Assembly: GCF_024055715.1 (NCBI RefSeq)
Contig: NZ_JAMXMV010000001.1
Coordinates: 1,233,376 to 1,297,375 of the forward strand
Source of the DNA: Actinoallomurus soli
GTDB taxonomy: Bacteria > Actinomycetota > Actinomycetes > Streptosporangiales > Streptosporangiaceae
DNA: 64,000 nucleotides
Direction of reading: 5' to 3'
Shown: in pieces, positions 1-11,231 of the stretch
Position numbering within the stretch: the first letter of the stretch is position 1
How the letters are laid out: the number at the start of each line of letters is the position of its first letter
Position numbers and translations under genes: made by a program
Notes under the pieces: generated by a model
What the model was told of the DNA's origin: nothing
The model's database searches: none
The model's input: only the letters and a program-made list of their open reading frames with translations

Positions 1-791
1 TGGTGCGCGGTCAGCTCCCGGTTCCCCGGAGAGGCGGCGATCAGCACGTCGACCCCCATCCCGGTCAGCTCACCCACCAGCTGCCGCATGCCCCATCCCT
101 GGTCATGGAACATGAGGCTGCGGCTACCCGAGGTGATCAGAACGCGGCGGCGTCCCTCGGGGCGGTTGTACACCCATCGTTCGAGACGGCGCTGCGGGTT
201 GCTCGGGATCCAGCGCAGTGGCTGCGCGGGACCGGGGGCGTCCGAGGGCCGGAGCGACGGCGGCGTGGCGTCGAGGATCAGATCGGGCTGCGGCAGTCCG
301 TCCAGCCCGAGACGCTCCAGGTCGGCCCGGAGCTCCTCGGCGGCTCCCACGTCGGTGCGGGCCACCGGGATCTGGTTCTCGATGTGGCGCACGTACGGGA
401 GCTTGAGGCGGGCGGTGAGCAGCATCGCCCCGAAGCACAACGCACTGCCGACGACCACGTCCGGAGCCCAGTCCCCGGCCAGCTCCAGGAGCGGTTCCAG
501 CCCGGCCCGGCCCATCCGGGCGAATCCCCGGCCCTGACCGAGCATCTGCTCGTCCGGCGGCGTCGGGGGAAGCCGCAGGGCGTCATCGCGGGTGTCGGGC
601 AATCCCATGAACTTCCGGATCGGCTCGGTGGCGTAACAGAAGGTGGGCAGGCCGATGGACTCCGCGGTCTTCACCCACGGCTCGTGGGCGGCCAGCATGA
701 CCTGATGCCCCGCGTTCCGTGCGGCCGTCGCCAGCGGGGCGACTGAGAAATAGGTCGGTTGGGATCCCGTGACGACGAACAAAATCCTCAT
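1..791 (-). CDS. GT-B family glycosyltransferase, partial (3' end off the window)
   Basis: Reading the minus strand from ATG at 791 gives about 263 residues with no stop before the window edge. The start MRILFVVTGSQPTYFSVAPL, followed by AGHQVMLAAHEP, is typical of the N-terminal acceptor domain of GT1-type glycosyltransferases that act on natural products. Near the visible end, RRVLITSGS marks the beginning of the C-terminal nucleotide-sugar-binding domain. The protein probably transfers a deoxysugar to an aglycone in the cytosol. It is transcribed away from the epimerase and the NDP-hexose 3-dehydratase, so all three probably belong to one glycosylated-metabolite cluster extending left. Substrate and exact subfamily cannot be told from the fragment. 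Confidence 0.75.
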   Translation of the reverse strand, partial: MRILFVVTGSQPTYFSVAPLATAARNAGHQVMLAAHEPWVKTAESIGLPTFCYATEPIRKFMGLPDTRDDALRLPPTPPDEQMLGQGRGFARMGRAGLEPLLELAGDWAPDVVVGSALCFGAMLLTARLKLPYVRHIENQIPVARTDVGAAEELRADLERLGLDGLPQPDLILDATPPSLRPSDAPGPAQPLRWIPSNPQRRLERWVYNRPEGRRRVLITSGSRSLMFHDQGWGMRQLVGELTGMGVDVLIAASPGNRELTAH

Positions 792-1200
792 GGCACACCG
801 GACGCCTTCCAGGGGGCGGGCAGGCACGTGGAACGAAAAATCGTCTCTCAAGCGCGGTGAAGACCGCTGCCGGCAGGCTTCCGGAGATTTCTACCCCGCA
901 CCCGACCGAGGCCGCGAGCGTTCAACCCGGATCGGTCGCGATGACGCGGTATCGATGGCGGCGTTCAACTGCGTCCTGTGCACAGTCGGACGAACACGGC
1001 GAAGACGCGGGCTGCCGAGCCACGGGACGGAACTCGACCGGCGGTTCCCCGGCCGTTCGACCTTTACTCGACCATCGCGCGATTTCCGGCGCACACGATG
1101 AATGCCCGGTTCAGCGTCGGAGTCGGATCGAGTCCTGCATGCGTTCTCAGATCGAAGAGATGACCGTACCCGGTCCTCCGTCGTCGGCGAGTCGGCGGAC
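792..1200. other. Divergent intergenic region without a gene
   Basis: About 409 bases separate the leftward glycosyltransferase from the rightward epimerase. I see no coding pattern, no strong inverted repeat and no convincing -35/-10 pair. It presumably holds both promoters. Confidence 0.5.
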
Positions 1201-2046
1201 ATGCGGGTCCTGCTGACCGGCGGCACCGGCCGGGTCGGCAGCCGGGTGGTGCCCCTGCTGCTGAACCGCGGTGACCGGGTGCGCGCCCTCGTACGCGACG
1301 AGGCACGAGGCGGTCCGCTCGCGGCCCGTGGCGCCGAGGTGATGAGCGGTGACCTGCGCGATCCCGCCGCGCTGCGCGGAGCGGTCGACGGCATGGACGC
1401 CGTGGTGCATCTCGCCGCGGCGACCGGGCGCGACGCCGGACCGGAGCAGATGACCTCGGTGAACCGGGACGCCGCCGTGGCGCTCGCCCGTGCCGCGCTG
1501 CGCGCGGGAGCGGCTCGTTACGTCTTCGCCAGCACGTACTTCGTCTACGGTCCGGGCCGCGGGCGTCCCGCGGCCGAGGACGACGACCTGAAACCGCAGG
1601 GGGACTACCCGAACAGCAAGGCGGCGGCCGAGGACGCGCTGCGCGAGCTGTATCGGCGAGACGGACTCGAACTGCGGATCATGCGGTTCGCTCTCGTGTA
1701 CGGCTACGGGGACCCGCACCTGACGACCTCCATGGCGCGGATCCGGACGTGGCCGGCGCACCGGCGCCTGCACCTGGTGCACCACGCCGACGCGGGGCAG
1801 GCCGTGCTCAGGGCTCTGCACACGGAGGGCGTGGACGGCCGCGCGTTCAACGTCGCCGACGACGCGCCGATCACGGCCGCCGAACTGCACCGGCTGCACG
1901 GGCGGCCTCTCGACACGGAGGCGGCGGACCGGCCGCTGGACGACCCGTGGGCGGGCATCGTCGACACCACTCGAATACGCGCGGAACTCGGCTTCCGGCC
2001 GGTGTTCCCCACCATCTACACCGCCTGGGACGCAGGTGCGTGGTGA
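1201..2046 (+). CDS. NAD(P)-dependent nucleotide-sugar epimerase/dehydratase (extended SDR)
   Basis: The 281-residue protein starts MRVLLTGGTGRVGSRVV, a TGxxGxxG Rossmann dinucleotide motif. It continues with VVHLAA, a STYFVYG catalytic Ser/Thr segment and a YxxxK active site (DYPNSK), all standard for the extended SDR family that includes UDP-sugar epimerases and deoxysugar ketoreductases. A longer reading frame upstream exists, but ATG at 1201 places the nucleotide-binding motif at residue 6, as usual for the family; no strong ribosome-binding site precedes it. It lies 113 bases before the 3-dehydratase on the same strand. It probably epimerises or reduces a TDP-hexose; the substrate is inferred from context only. 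Confidence 0.75.
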   Translation: MRVLLTGGTGRVGSRVVPLLLNRGDRVRALVRDEARGGPLAARGAEVMSGDLRDPAALRGAVDGMDAVVHLAAATGRDAGPEQMTSVNRDAAVALARAALRAGAARYVFASTYFVYGPGRGRPAAEDDDLKPQGDYPNSKAAAEDALRELYRRDGLELRIMRFALVYGYGDPHLTTSMARIRTWPAHRRLHLVHHADAGQAVLRALHTEGVDGRAFNVADDAPITAAELHRLHGRPLDTEAADRPLDDPWAGIVDTTRIRAELGFRPVFPTIYTAWDAGAW

Positions 2047-2159
2047 CCGGCACGGAAATGGCTCGATCATCGCGAAATCTCGCATTTTCGAGGGAGGCTC
2101 GATGGCGCCTGGAGAGTGCCCTGTGAAACTCCCGAGGTGAGCGCTCATGGAGGCATGCG

Positions 2160-3503
2160 GTGACCGAGGCTAAGTCGATGTTGTTGGACCAGGTCCGTGC
2201 TTATCACGCCGATGCGTCGACGGCGGCGGAATTCATTCCCGGGGTGACACGACTGCCTCCCGCCGGAGCGGTACTGGACGAGGACGACCGTGTCGCGCTC
2301 GTCGAGGCGGCGCTGGATCTGCGCATCGCCGCGGGCGCCCGGGCACTGAAATTCGAGCGGGAGTTCGCGCGCACGCTCGGACGGCGCAAGGCCCACCTGG
2401 CGAATTCGGGGTCATCGGCCAACCTCCTCGCCGTCTCGGCGCTGACCTCACCCGTACTCGGAGATCGCAGGCTGCGGCCGGGCGACGAAGTGATCACGGC
2501 CGCCGCGGGCTTCCCGACGACCGTCAACCCGATCGTCCAGAACGGGCTGATCCCGGTCTTCGTGGACGTGGACCTGCGCACGTACAACACGACGCCCGAC
2601 CGGGTCGAGGCGGCGATCGGCCCTCGTACGCGGGCGATCGCGATCGCCCATTCCCTCGGCAACCCGTTCGCGGTCGACGAGATCGCCGAGCTGGCCGCCG
2701 CGCACGGGCTGTTCCTGATCGAGGACAACTGCGACGCCGTCGGTTCGCGCTACAACGGGCGGCTCACCGGCACCCGCGGCGACCTCGCGACCGTCAGTTT
2801 CTATCCGGCGCACCACATCACCATGGGGGAGGGCGGCTGCGTCCTCACCGACGACCTCACGCTGGCGCGGATCGTCGAGTCGCTGCGCGACTGGGGGCGT
2901 GACTGCTGGTGCGAGCCGGGCGAGGACGACCGGTGCCACAAGCGGTTCGGCTACCAGCTCGCCGACCTCCCGTACGGGTACGACCACAAGTACTCGTTCT
3001 CGCACGTCGGCTACAACCTGAAGGCGACGGACCTGCAGGCGGGGCTCGGCATCAGCCAGCTGCGGAAGCTGCCCGCCTTCGGGGAGGCGCGGCGGCGCAA
3101 CTGGCGGCGGCTGCGCGACGGCCTGGACGGCGTGCCCGGCCTGCTGCTGCCGCGGGCGACGCCGGGCGGCGATCCGAGCTGGTTCGGTTTCGCGATCACC
3201 GTCGCGGCGTACGCGGCGTTCGGGCGTCGTGAGCTGGTCGAGTTCCTGGAGTCGCGCAGGATCGGGACACGCCTGCTCTTCGCCGGGAACCTGACCCGCC
3301 ACCCCGCCTACCAGGGACGCGACTACCGGGTCGTCGGAGAGCTCACCAACAGCGACATCATCACCGAACGCACGTTCTGGATCGGCGTCCATCCCGGGCT
3401 GTCCGACGAAATGATCGACTTCATGGCCGCCTCGATACGGGAGTTCACGGGCCGGTGGGGTGATCTCCCGGCCCGCTCCGCGCCGCAGACCGTCCCGCGG
3501 TGA
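2160..3503 (+). CDS. NDP-4-keto-6-deoxyhexose 3-dehydratase (PMP/[2Fe-2S] enzyme, SpnQ/UrdQ/RfbH type)
   Basis: The 447-residue protein has the DegT/DnrJ/EryC1 aminotransferase fold but carries [13 protein letters not shown] (residues about 214-226). His219 replaces the usual PLP-binding lysine, the hallmark of the PMP-dependent 3-dehydratases that make 3,6-dideoxysugars. Cysteines C191, C249, C251 and C259 can ligate the [2Fe-2S] cluster these enzymes need, although the precise ligands are inferred. GTG at 2160 is supported by GGAGG at 2149-2153. The reaction is C-3 deoxygenation of NDP-4-keto-6-deoxyglucose with a reductase partner not seen in this window. With the epimerase and glycosyltransferase it indicates biosynthesis of a 2,3,6- or 3,6-deoxysugar. 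Confidence 0.88.
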   Translation: MTEAKSMLLDQVRAYHADASTAAEFIPGVTRLPPAGAVLDEDDRVALVEAALDLRIAAGARALKFEREFARTLGRRKAHLANSGSSANLLAVSALTSPVLGDRRLRPGDEVITAAAGFPTTVNPIVQNGLIPVFVDVDLRTYNTTPDRVEAAIGPRTRAIAIAHSLGNPFAVDEIAELAAAHGLFLIEDNCDAVGSRYNGRLTGTRGDLATVSFYPAHHITMGEGGCVLTDDLTLARIVESLRDWGRDCWCEPGEDDRCHKRFGYQLADLPYGYDHKYSFSHVGYNLKATDLQAGLGISQLRKLPAFGEARRRNWRRLRDGLDGVPGLLLPRATPGGDPSWFGFAITVAAYAAFGRRELVEFLESRRIGTRLLFAGNLTRHPAYQGRDYRVVGELTNSDIITERTFWIGVHPGLSDEMIDFMAASIREFTGRWGDLPARSAPQTVPR

Positions 3504-3526
3504 GCCTCCGGCGCTCTTCCTCACCG
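3498..3526. terminator. Hairpin between convergent genes
   Basis: A 7-bp stem (CGGTGAG/CTCACCG) with a 15-base loop spans the 17-bp gap between the converging 3-dehydratase and MFS gene. Both stop codons lie in its arms. It may serve as a weak bidirectional terminator. Confidence 0.35.
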
Positions 3527-4921
3527 TGCGCGGGGGAGGGCCTGGACCAGGGCCACGACCAGCGCGTCCAGAACGATCAGCAGGACCAGCCCGGCGGCGA
3601 AGGCGTGCGGGAAAGTGCCGAGCGCGCCGTAGAAGACGACCCCGATGAGGGCCACGCCGACCGCGCCGCCGGCCTGCTGGGCGGTGCTGAGCACGCCGGA
3701 GGCGGCGGCCGCGTGCCCGGGCTCGACTCCGTTCAGCACCAGCGCGGGCAGTGGCGCCATGACCAGGCCCATCCCGGCGCCCGCGACCACCAGGCCGGGG
3801 ACGATCCAGCCGACGGCGCCGTGCGCGCCGAGTTCGGAGGCGGTCAGCGCGAGCACGGTGTACCCGAGCGCCATGCCCAGCGCGCCGACCGCGACGACCT
3901 GACGTCCGAGCCTCGCGGCGACCGCGGTGGCGCGTGCGGAGGACAGGAAGTAGCCGAGCCCCAGCGGGAGGAAGATCAGCCCGGACTGCAGCGCGGACAG
4001 CCCGCGACCCTGCTGCAGGTAGAGGGCCAGGACCAGGAAGAACGAGCCCATCGTCATCGAGTGCAGCAGGCTCACCGCCGCGCCCGCGGTGAACGAGCGG
4101 TGCCGGAACAGCGCCGGGGCCACGAGGGGCGCGACGGCCCGCCGCTGGTACAGCGCGAACGCCGTCAACAGGAGGGCTGCGGCTCCCAGGCAGGCCCACG
4201 TCCACGCCGGCCAGCCCTGCTCGCGGCCCTGCACGAGGGGGAAGACGATCGCGACCAGGCCGAGGGAGACCAGGACCGTGCCGACCGGGTCCAGTCGCGC
4301 GCCGGCCGCGGCGCGGGACTCGGGCACCAGCCGCGGGACCAGCGCGAGCGCGACCGCGCCCACCGGCACGTTGATCAGGAAGATGGTGCGCCAGCCGAGC
4401 CCGGCGATGTCCGCCCTGATCAGGACGCCGCCGACGAGCTGCCCGAACACGCCGCCGAAGCCCATCGCGACGCCGTAGGCGTTGAACGCCTTGGCCCGAT
4501 GCTCGCCGGTGTAGACGGTGTTGATGATCGCCAGGACCTGGGGCATCAGCAGGGCCGCGCCGAGACCCTGGGCGACCCGCGCGCCGACGAGGAACCCGGC
4601 GGTCGGAGCCTGTCCGCAGGCGGCCGAGGCCAGCGTGAACACGGTCAGTCCGATGGCGAACATCCGCCGCCGGCCGTACAGGTCGCCGAGCCGGCCCGCG
4701 GTGATCAGCCCGGCCGCCAGCGCGACGCCGAAGCCCGCGACGAGGAACTGGACCTGCGACGGGGTGGCGTTCAGGTCCTGCTGAGTGGCGGGGATCGCCA
4801 CGTTGACGATGAAGAAGTCGAGGGTGGTGATGAAGATCCCGGTGAGGAGGACCAGCAGAGTCCCCCAGCCGGGGGCGGCCACCCGTACGGGGGCGGCCGC
4901 GGGCGCCTTGATGGCGGTCAT
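3521..4921 (-). CDS. MFS multidrug exporter, DHA2 (EmrB/QacA) type
   Basis: The 466-residue protein has about 14 hydrophobic segments. The first contains TLDFFIVNVAIPATQQDL, the DHA2 motif D1, and the loop between segments 2 and 3 carries motif A (GRLGDLYGRRRMF). This is the usual length and architecture for proton-driven drug exporters in the cytoplasmic membrane. It converges on the deoxysugar 3-dehydratase and could export or confer resistance to the product of that cluster. It could equally be an unrelated exporter, because no cognate TetR gene adjoins it. Confidence 0.85.
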   Translation of the reverse strand: MTAIKAPAAAPVRVAAPGWGTLLVLLTGIFITTLDFFIVNVAIPATQQDLNATPSQVQFLVAGFGVALAAGLITAGRLGDLYGRRRMFAIGLTVFTLASAACGQAPTAGFLVGARVAQGLGAALLMPQVLAIINTVYTGEHRAKAFNAYGVAMGFGGVFGQLVGGVLIRADIAGLGWRTIFLINVPVGAVALALVPRLVPESRAAAGARLDPVGTVLVSLGLVAIVFPLVQGREQGWPAWTWACLGAAALLLTAFALYQRRAVAPLVAPALFRHRSFTAGAAVSLLHSMTMGSFFLVLALYLQQGRGLSALQSGLIFLPLGLGYFLSSARATAVAARLGRQVVAVGALGMALGYTVLALTASELGAHGAVGWIVPGLVVAGAGMGLVMAPLPALVLNGVEPGHAAAASGVLSTAQQAGGAVGVALIGVVFYGALGTFPHAFAAGLVLLIVLDALVVALVQALPRAR

Positions 4922-5143
4922 TCGTGATCTCCTGCTCTGTCGGCGGCTACGAGGGCGAGACTGCCGCCGATGCCCGCATCGTGGCGATTACGTGAGAGGT
5001 CATGGAACGACCGCGCGGCCGCGGCGTGAAACTTTCACGGAGCCGTACGCCCCGTCGCCGGCGTTCTGAGGCACGCGGACACCGCCGATCAGCGGCCGTC
5101 CCGACGATCGGATCAACCCGGTCCGGTGTGGGCGTTCCCGGCG

Positions 5144-5189
5144 TTGACCCTCCCTCACCTCGGTCCTACCATCCCAGCGAATCGATTCG
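5144..5189 (+). promoter_or_regulatory. Promoter and LacI-type operator of the GH39-like/GH10 operon
   Basis: TTGACC (5144-5149), a 17-bp spacer and TACCAT (5167-5172) are followed at 5178-5189 by the perfect palindrome CGAATCGATTCG, which would overlap the transcription start. The same promoter/operator pair recurs at about 13.7 and 15.4 kb around the LacI gene. The rest of the 4922-5327 gap shows no gene. Confidence 0.75.
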
Positions 5190-5327
5190 ACACCCTCGAC
5201 GGCGCCGGTTCTGCTGTCGTCGCGCGCTGTCCGCCACTGCCGCTCGTCGACCGCACCGTACGAGAAGGGCGGCCGCCATCCCCCCGATCAGGCCAGATCC
5301 GGGTCGCCCCAGACCGGAGGAAGTCAG

Positions 5328-7154
5328 ATGAGTACGAAAGCGAGATTCGGCCGCCTGGTCACGGCGGCCGCCGGTGCGGTGCTGGCGCTGGCGACGGTTC
5401 TGTCGCCGCCCGCGCGGGCCGCCACCGAGTCGATGACCGTGAACCTGGCCGCCGCGACCGGGCCGTCGACCGGCGTCGGCCAGGGCTTCCTGTACGGCAT
5501 CAACCAGGACGGCACACAGCCGCCGGACCAGTACCTGCAGCCGCTCCAACCCAACGCCTACCGTGCCGGCGGGCACGTGACGCGAGGCTGGATCGGCGAC
5601 GGCTACAAGTACGGCTCGGGTACGCAGACGGACGTCAGCACGGTGATCGCGCAGGCCAAGCGCCTCGCCCCGTACAACCCGGAGTTCCAGGTACTCGTCA
5701 CCGACCTGTACGGCCTCGACGGAGGGCAGCCGTCCAACACGGTCTACCCGTGCGACAACGGGGACTGCTCCAACTGGGTGAGCTTCATCGACGCCACGAT
5801 CGGCGCGCTGCAGGCGTCCGGGCTGAAGTTCGCCTACGACATCGACAACGAGCCGGACATCTCCGTCTTCTGGACCCGGGGCGTGAACAGTGCCCAGTAC
5901 TTCCAGATGTGGGACACCGCCTACCGGGAGATCCGGCGCATCGCCCCGGACGCGAAGATCGTGGGGCCGTCGTTCGCGTTCACCCCGCTGGCGAACCGGG
6001 GGGAGTGGCAGACGTGGCTGGCGCATGTGAAGACCGCGGGGACGGTGCCCGACGAGATCACCAACCATGACGAGGGCGACGTCGACGACCCGGTGGCCGT
6101 GTCGCAGGCCCTGGGCAGTGCCCTGGACTCCGCCGGCATCGCACGCCGCCCGCTGTCGGCGAACGAGTATCAGCCGGCGGACCGGCAGACCGCCGGAGTG
6201 ACGGCCTGGTACCTCGCCCGCTTCGCCCAGTCCGGCTACACCAACGCGATGCGGGGCAACTGGGTCTGCTGCCTGATCCCCAACCTGACCGGGATCGTCG
6301 CCGTGAACGGCAGCAGCTTCGCCGCCACCGGAAACTGGTGGACGTTCCGTACCTACGCCGACCTCACCGGCAGTCTGGTCTCCACCTCCGGGCAGGTCGG
6401 CAGCACGGCGATCTCCGCCGCCGAGGACAGCGCGCGCAAGCGGGCCGTCGCCATCCTCGGGGACTCGAACGGATACACCGGCAGCGCCTCGGTGACCTTC
6501 AACGGACTGTCATCGGTGCCCTGGCTGGCGAACAACGGCAGCGTCCACGTCACCGTGTACCGCATCCCGGACCAGTCCCCGCTGACCGCGCGGCAGGTGG
6601 TCCTCGACCAGGACCTGAGCACCGGCGGTGGCTCTGTCACGGTGCCCGTCACGTTCCAGGCCTCCCACGACGCGTTCGGCATCTACCTGACGCCGGCGTC
6701 CGGCGGCGGGAGCGGCGGGAGCCTCCCGACCGGTTATCACCAGCTCGTGGTCGGCAGCGACGGGTTGTGTCTGGACGTGTACGGCAACAGTTCCGCGTCG
6801 GGTGCGGCGATCGATCAGTGGTCCTGCAATGGGCAGGGTAATCAGCTGTTCCAGTTCGTGCCGGGGTCGAACGGTTATGGGGAGTTGCAGGCGCAGAGTT
6901 CTGGTCAGGTGGTCGGGGTTTCGGGTGGTTCGACGGCGCAGGGCAGTCCCGACATCGTGCAGCAGGCGCGGAGTGGTGCGGCGAGCACGATGTGGAAGCC
7001 GGTTGCGCAGTCCGATGGTTCGTGGTCGTTCCAGAACAGCGGCAGCGGGCTGTGCCTGGACGTCTATGGCGCCGGCAGTAATCAGGGTCAGCAGCTGGAC
7101 CAGTGGCCGTGCAAGAACGCGGCCGGCTCCAACCAGGATTTCACCCCACGATGA
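5328..7154 (+). CDS. Secreted clan-A glycoside hydrolase (GH39-like) with C-terminal CBM13
   Basis: The 608-residue protein begins with a signal peptide ending near PARA-AT (residue about 31). A (beta/alpha)8-type catalytic region of roughly 430 residues follows: IDNEPD gives the likely acid/base Glu after Asn, and SANEYQ gives the likely nucleophile, the pattern of clan GH-A and most like GH39. The last 140 residues are a ricin-type CBM13 in the cassette shared with the GH54 enzymes. ATG 5328 has GGAGGAAG just upstream. It is the first gene of an operon with the GH10 xylanase and has a LacI-type operator in its promoter. The substrate may be an arabinose- or xylose-containing side chain; family membership is the least certain point. 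Confidence 0.65.
   Translation: MSTKARFGRLVTAAAGAVLALATVLSPPARAATESMTVNLAAATGPSTGVGQGFLYGINQDGTQPPDQYLQPLQPNAYRAGGHVTRGWIGDGYKYGSGTQTDVSTVIAQAKRLAPYNPEFQVLVTDLYGLDGGQPSNTVYPCDNGDCSNWVSFIDATIGALQASGLKFAYDIDNEPDISVFWTRGVNSAQYFQMWDTAYREIRRIAPDAKIVGPSFAFTPLANRGEWQTWLAHVKTAGTVPDEITNHDEGDVDDPVAVSQALGSALDSAGIARRPLSANEYQPADRQTAGVTAWYLARFAQSGYTNAMRGNWVCCLIPNLTGIVAVNGSSFAATGNWWTFRTYADLTGSLVSTSGQVGSTAISAAEDSARKRAVAILGDSNGYTGSASVTFNGLSSVPWLANNGSVHVTVYRIPDQSPLTARQVVLDQDLSTGGGSVTVPVTFQASHDAFGIYLTPASGGGSGGSLPTGYHQLVVGSDGLCLDVYGNSSASGAAIDQWSCNGQGNQLFQFVPGSNGYGELQAQSSGQVVGVSGGSTAQGSPDIVQQARSGAASTMWKPVAQSDGSWSFQNSGSGLCLDVYGAGSNQGQQLDQWPCKNAAGSNQDFTPR
6733..7154 (+). repeat. CBM13 cassette, copy 1 of 4
   Basis: About 420 bp encode the C-terminal lectin module. 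The DNA is nearly identical to 16579-17006, 18265-18692 and 23764-24191. It is richer in T- and A-ending codons than the flanking catalytic regions (for example GGT TAT GGG GAG TTG). This copy ends CGA TGA, whereas the others end CGC TGA. Confidence 0.85.
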
Positions 7155-7168
7155 AAGGGAGGCCGGAT

Positions 7169-8656
7169 GTGACCACGAGTGAAAGCACGTTCAGAGCAGG
7201 GGGTGCCCGGCTCGGCGGCCGGGCCGCCACCGTGGCGGCCGTCGCGGTGGCGGCGCTCGCCCTGGCGCTGGGCGCCGCCGTGCCGGCGCGGGCGGCGACG
7301 GCACTGAAGGGCCTGGCCGAGGCGGACGGACGATACTTCGGTACCGCCCTGACGGCCGGGGATCTGGGCATCAGCGGCGAGATGAGCGTCGCGACGGCGC
7401 AGTTCGACATGGTGACCCCGGGCAACGAGATGAAGTGGGACACCACGGAGCCGTCGAACGGCTCCTACAACTTCGGGCCCGGGGACCAGATCCTCAACTT
7501 CGCCCAGTCGCACGGCATGCGAGTGCGCGGGCACAACCTGGTCTGGCACGCGCAGCTGCCCGGCTGGGTGTCCAGCCTGCCCTCCAGCCAGGTCAAGTCG
7601 GCGATGGACGCGCACATCACCACCGAGGCCACGCACTACAAGGGCAAGGTGTACGCCTGGGACGTGGTCAACGAGCCGTTCAACGAGGACGGCAGCCTCC
7701 GCGCGGACGTGTTCTCCAACGCGATGGGCAGCGGCTACATCGCCGAGGCGCTGCGCACCGCGCACGCCGCCGACCCGAACGCCAAGCTGTACCTGAACGA
7801 CTACAACATCGAGGGCGAGAACGCCAAGAGCAACGGCATGTACAACCTGGCGCAGTCGCTGCTGTCCCAGGGGGTGCCGCTGAACGGCATCGGGCTCGAA
7901 AGCCACTTCATCGTCGGGCAGGTCCCCTCCTCGATGCTCGCCAACATGCAGCGGTTCGCCGCTCTCGGCCTGGACGTGGCGGTCACCGAACTCGACGACC
8001 GCATCCAGCTGCCCGCGTCCAGCAGTTCGCTGGCGCAGCAGGCGACCGACTACGGCACCGTGGTCAAGGACTGCCTGGCCGTCTCCCGCTGCGTCGGTGT
8101 CTCCCAGTGGGGGGTCGACGACGGGCACTCCTGGATCCCCGGCACCTTCCCCGGCTACGGCGCGGCCACCATGTACGACTCCAACTACCAGCCCAAACCC
8201 GCCTACAACTCGACCGTCGCCGCCCTCGGCGGCTCCTCGACCGGCGGCGGAGGAGGCACCGGCAGCGGCGAGCTGCACGCGGTGGGCGCGGGCAAGTGTC
8301 TCGACGTTCCCAACTCCAGTACGACGGCGGGCACTCAGCTTCAGATCTGGAGCTGCAGCGGCGGGAGCAACCAGATCTGGACGCGTACCGCCTCGAACGA
8401 GCTGACCGTCTCCAGCGGCGGCACGACCATGTGCCTGGACGCTTACGACAAGCAGACGTCGGCGGGCACGAAGGTCGAGATCTGGCCGTGCAACGGCGGC
8501 ACCAACCAGCAGTGGCAGGTCAACGCGAACGGCACCATCACCGGTGTGCAGTCCGGCCTGTGCCTGGACGTGACCGGAGCGTCGAGCGCCGACGGCGCCC
8601 TGGTCGAGCTGTGGAACTGCAACGGCGGCGCCAACCAGCAATGGACCCTCGGATGA
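7169..8656 (+). CDS. Secreted GH10 endo-beta-1,4-xylanase with CBM13
   Basis: The 495-residue protein has a signal peptide ending at PARA-AT and a GH10 barrel with the acid/base Glu169 in DVVNEPF and the nucleophile Glu274 in VTELDD. WDTTEPS and HNLVWHAQLP are further GH10 signatures. A Gly/Ser linker leads to a three-fold CBM13 with repeated CLDV and CNGGxNQQW motifs. GTG 7169 is chosen because AAGGGAGG lies about 7 bases upstream; an in-frame ATG at 7151 overlaps the preceding stop. It is the second gene after the GH39-like enzyme, 14 bp downstream. It cleaves the xylan backbone outside the cell, the CBM13 tethering it to polymer. Confidence 0.92.
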   Translation: MTTSESTFRAGGARLGGRAATVAAVAVAALALALGAAVPARAATALKGLAEADGRYFGTALTAGDLGISGEMSVATAQFDMVTPGNEMKWDTTEPSNGSYNFGPGDQILNFAQSHGMRVRGHNLVWHAQLPGWVSSLPSSQVKSAMDAHITTEATHYKGKVYAWDVVNEPFNEDGSLRADVFSNAMGSGYIAEALRTAHAADPNAKLYLNDYNIEGENAKSNGMYNLAQSLLSQGVPLNGIGLESHFIVGQVPSSMLANMQRFAALGLDVAVTELDDRIQLPASSSSLAQQATDYGTVVKDCLAVSRCVGVSQWGVDDGHSWIPGTFPGYGAATMYDSNYQPKPAYNSTVAALGGSSTGGGGGTGSGELHAVGAGKCLDVPNSSTTAGTQLQIWSCSGGSNQIWTRTASNELTVSSGGTTMCLDAYDKQTSAGTKVEIWPCNGGTNQQWQVNANGTITGVQSGLCLDVTGASSADGALVELWNCNGGANQQWTLG

Positions 8657-8696
8657 CGAGCTGAACGCGGGGCACCGGGCGGCCGCAGGCCGCCGA

Positions 8697-8734
8697 GTGG
8701 GCCGGGCCCGGGGGCGACCCCGGACCCGGCCCAC
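8697..8734. terminator. Strong bidirectional terminator with a GCGA tetraloop
   Basis: Between the converging GH10 and GH59 genes lies a 17-bp stem with one C-A mismatch, closed by the GNRA-type loop GCGA (8714-8717). The arms are 8697-8713 and 8718-8734. There is no U tract, as is common in actinomycetes. Confidence 0.75.
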
Positions 8735-8766
8735 TCTGGTGCGGTCACCGGGTGAACGTCACGGGT

Positions 8767-11202
<2,436 letters not shown>

Positions 11203-11231
11203 TCAGGGAGATGGGTGGGGGATTCTGCCGG

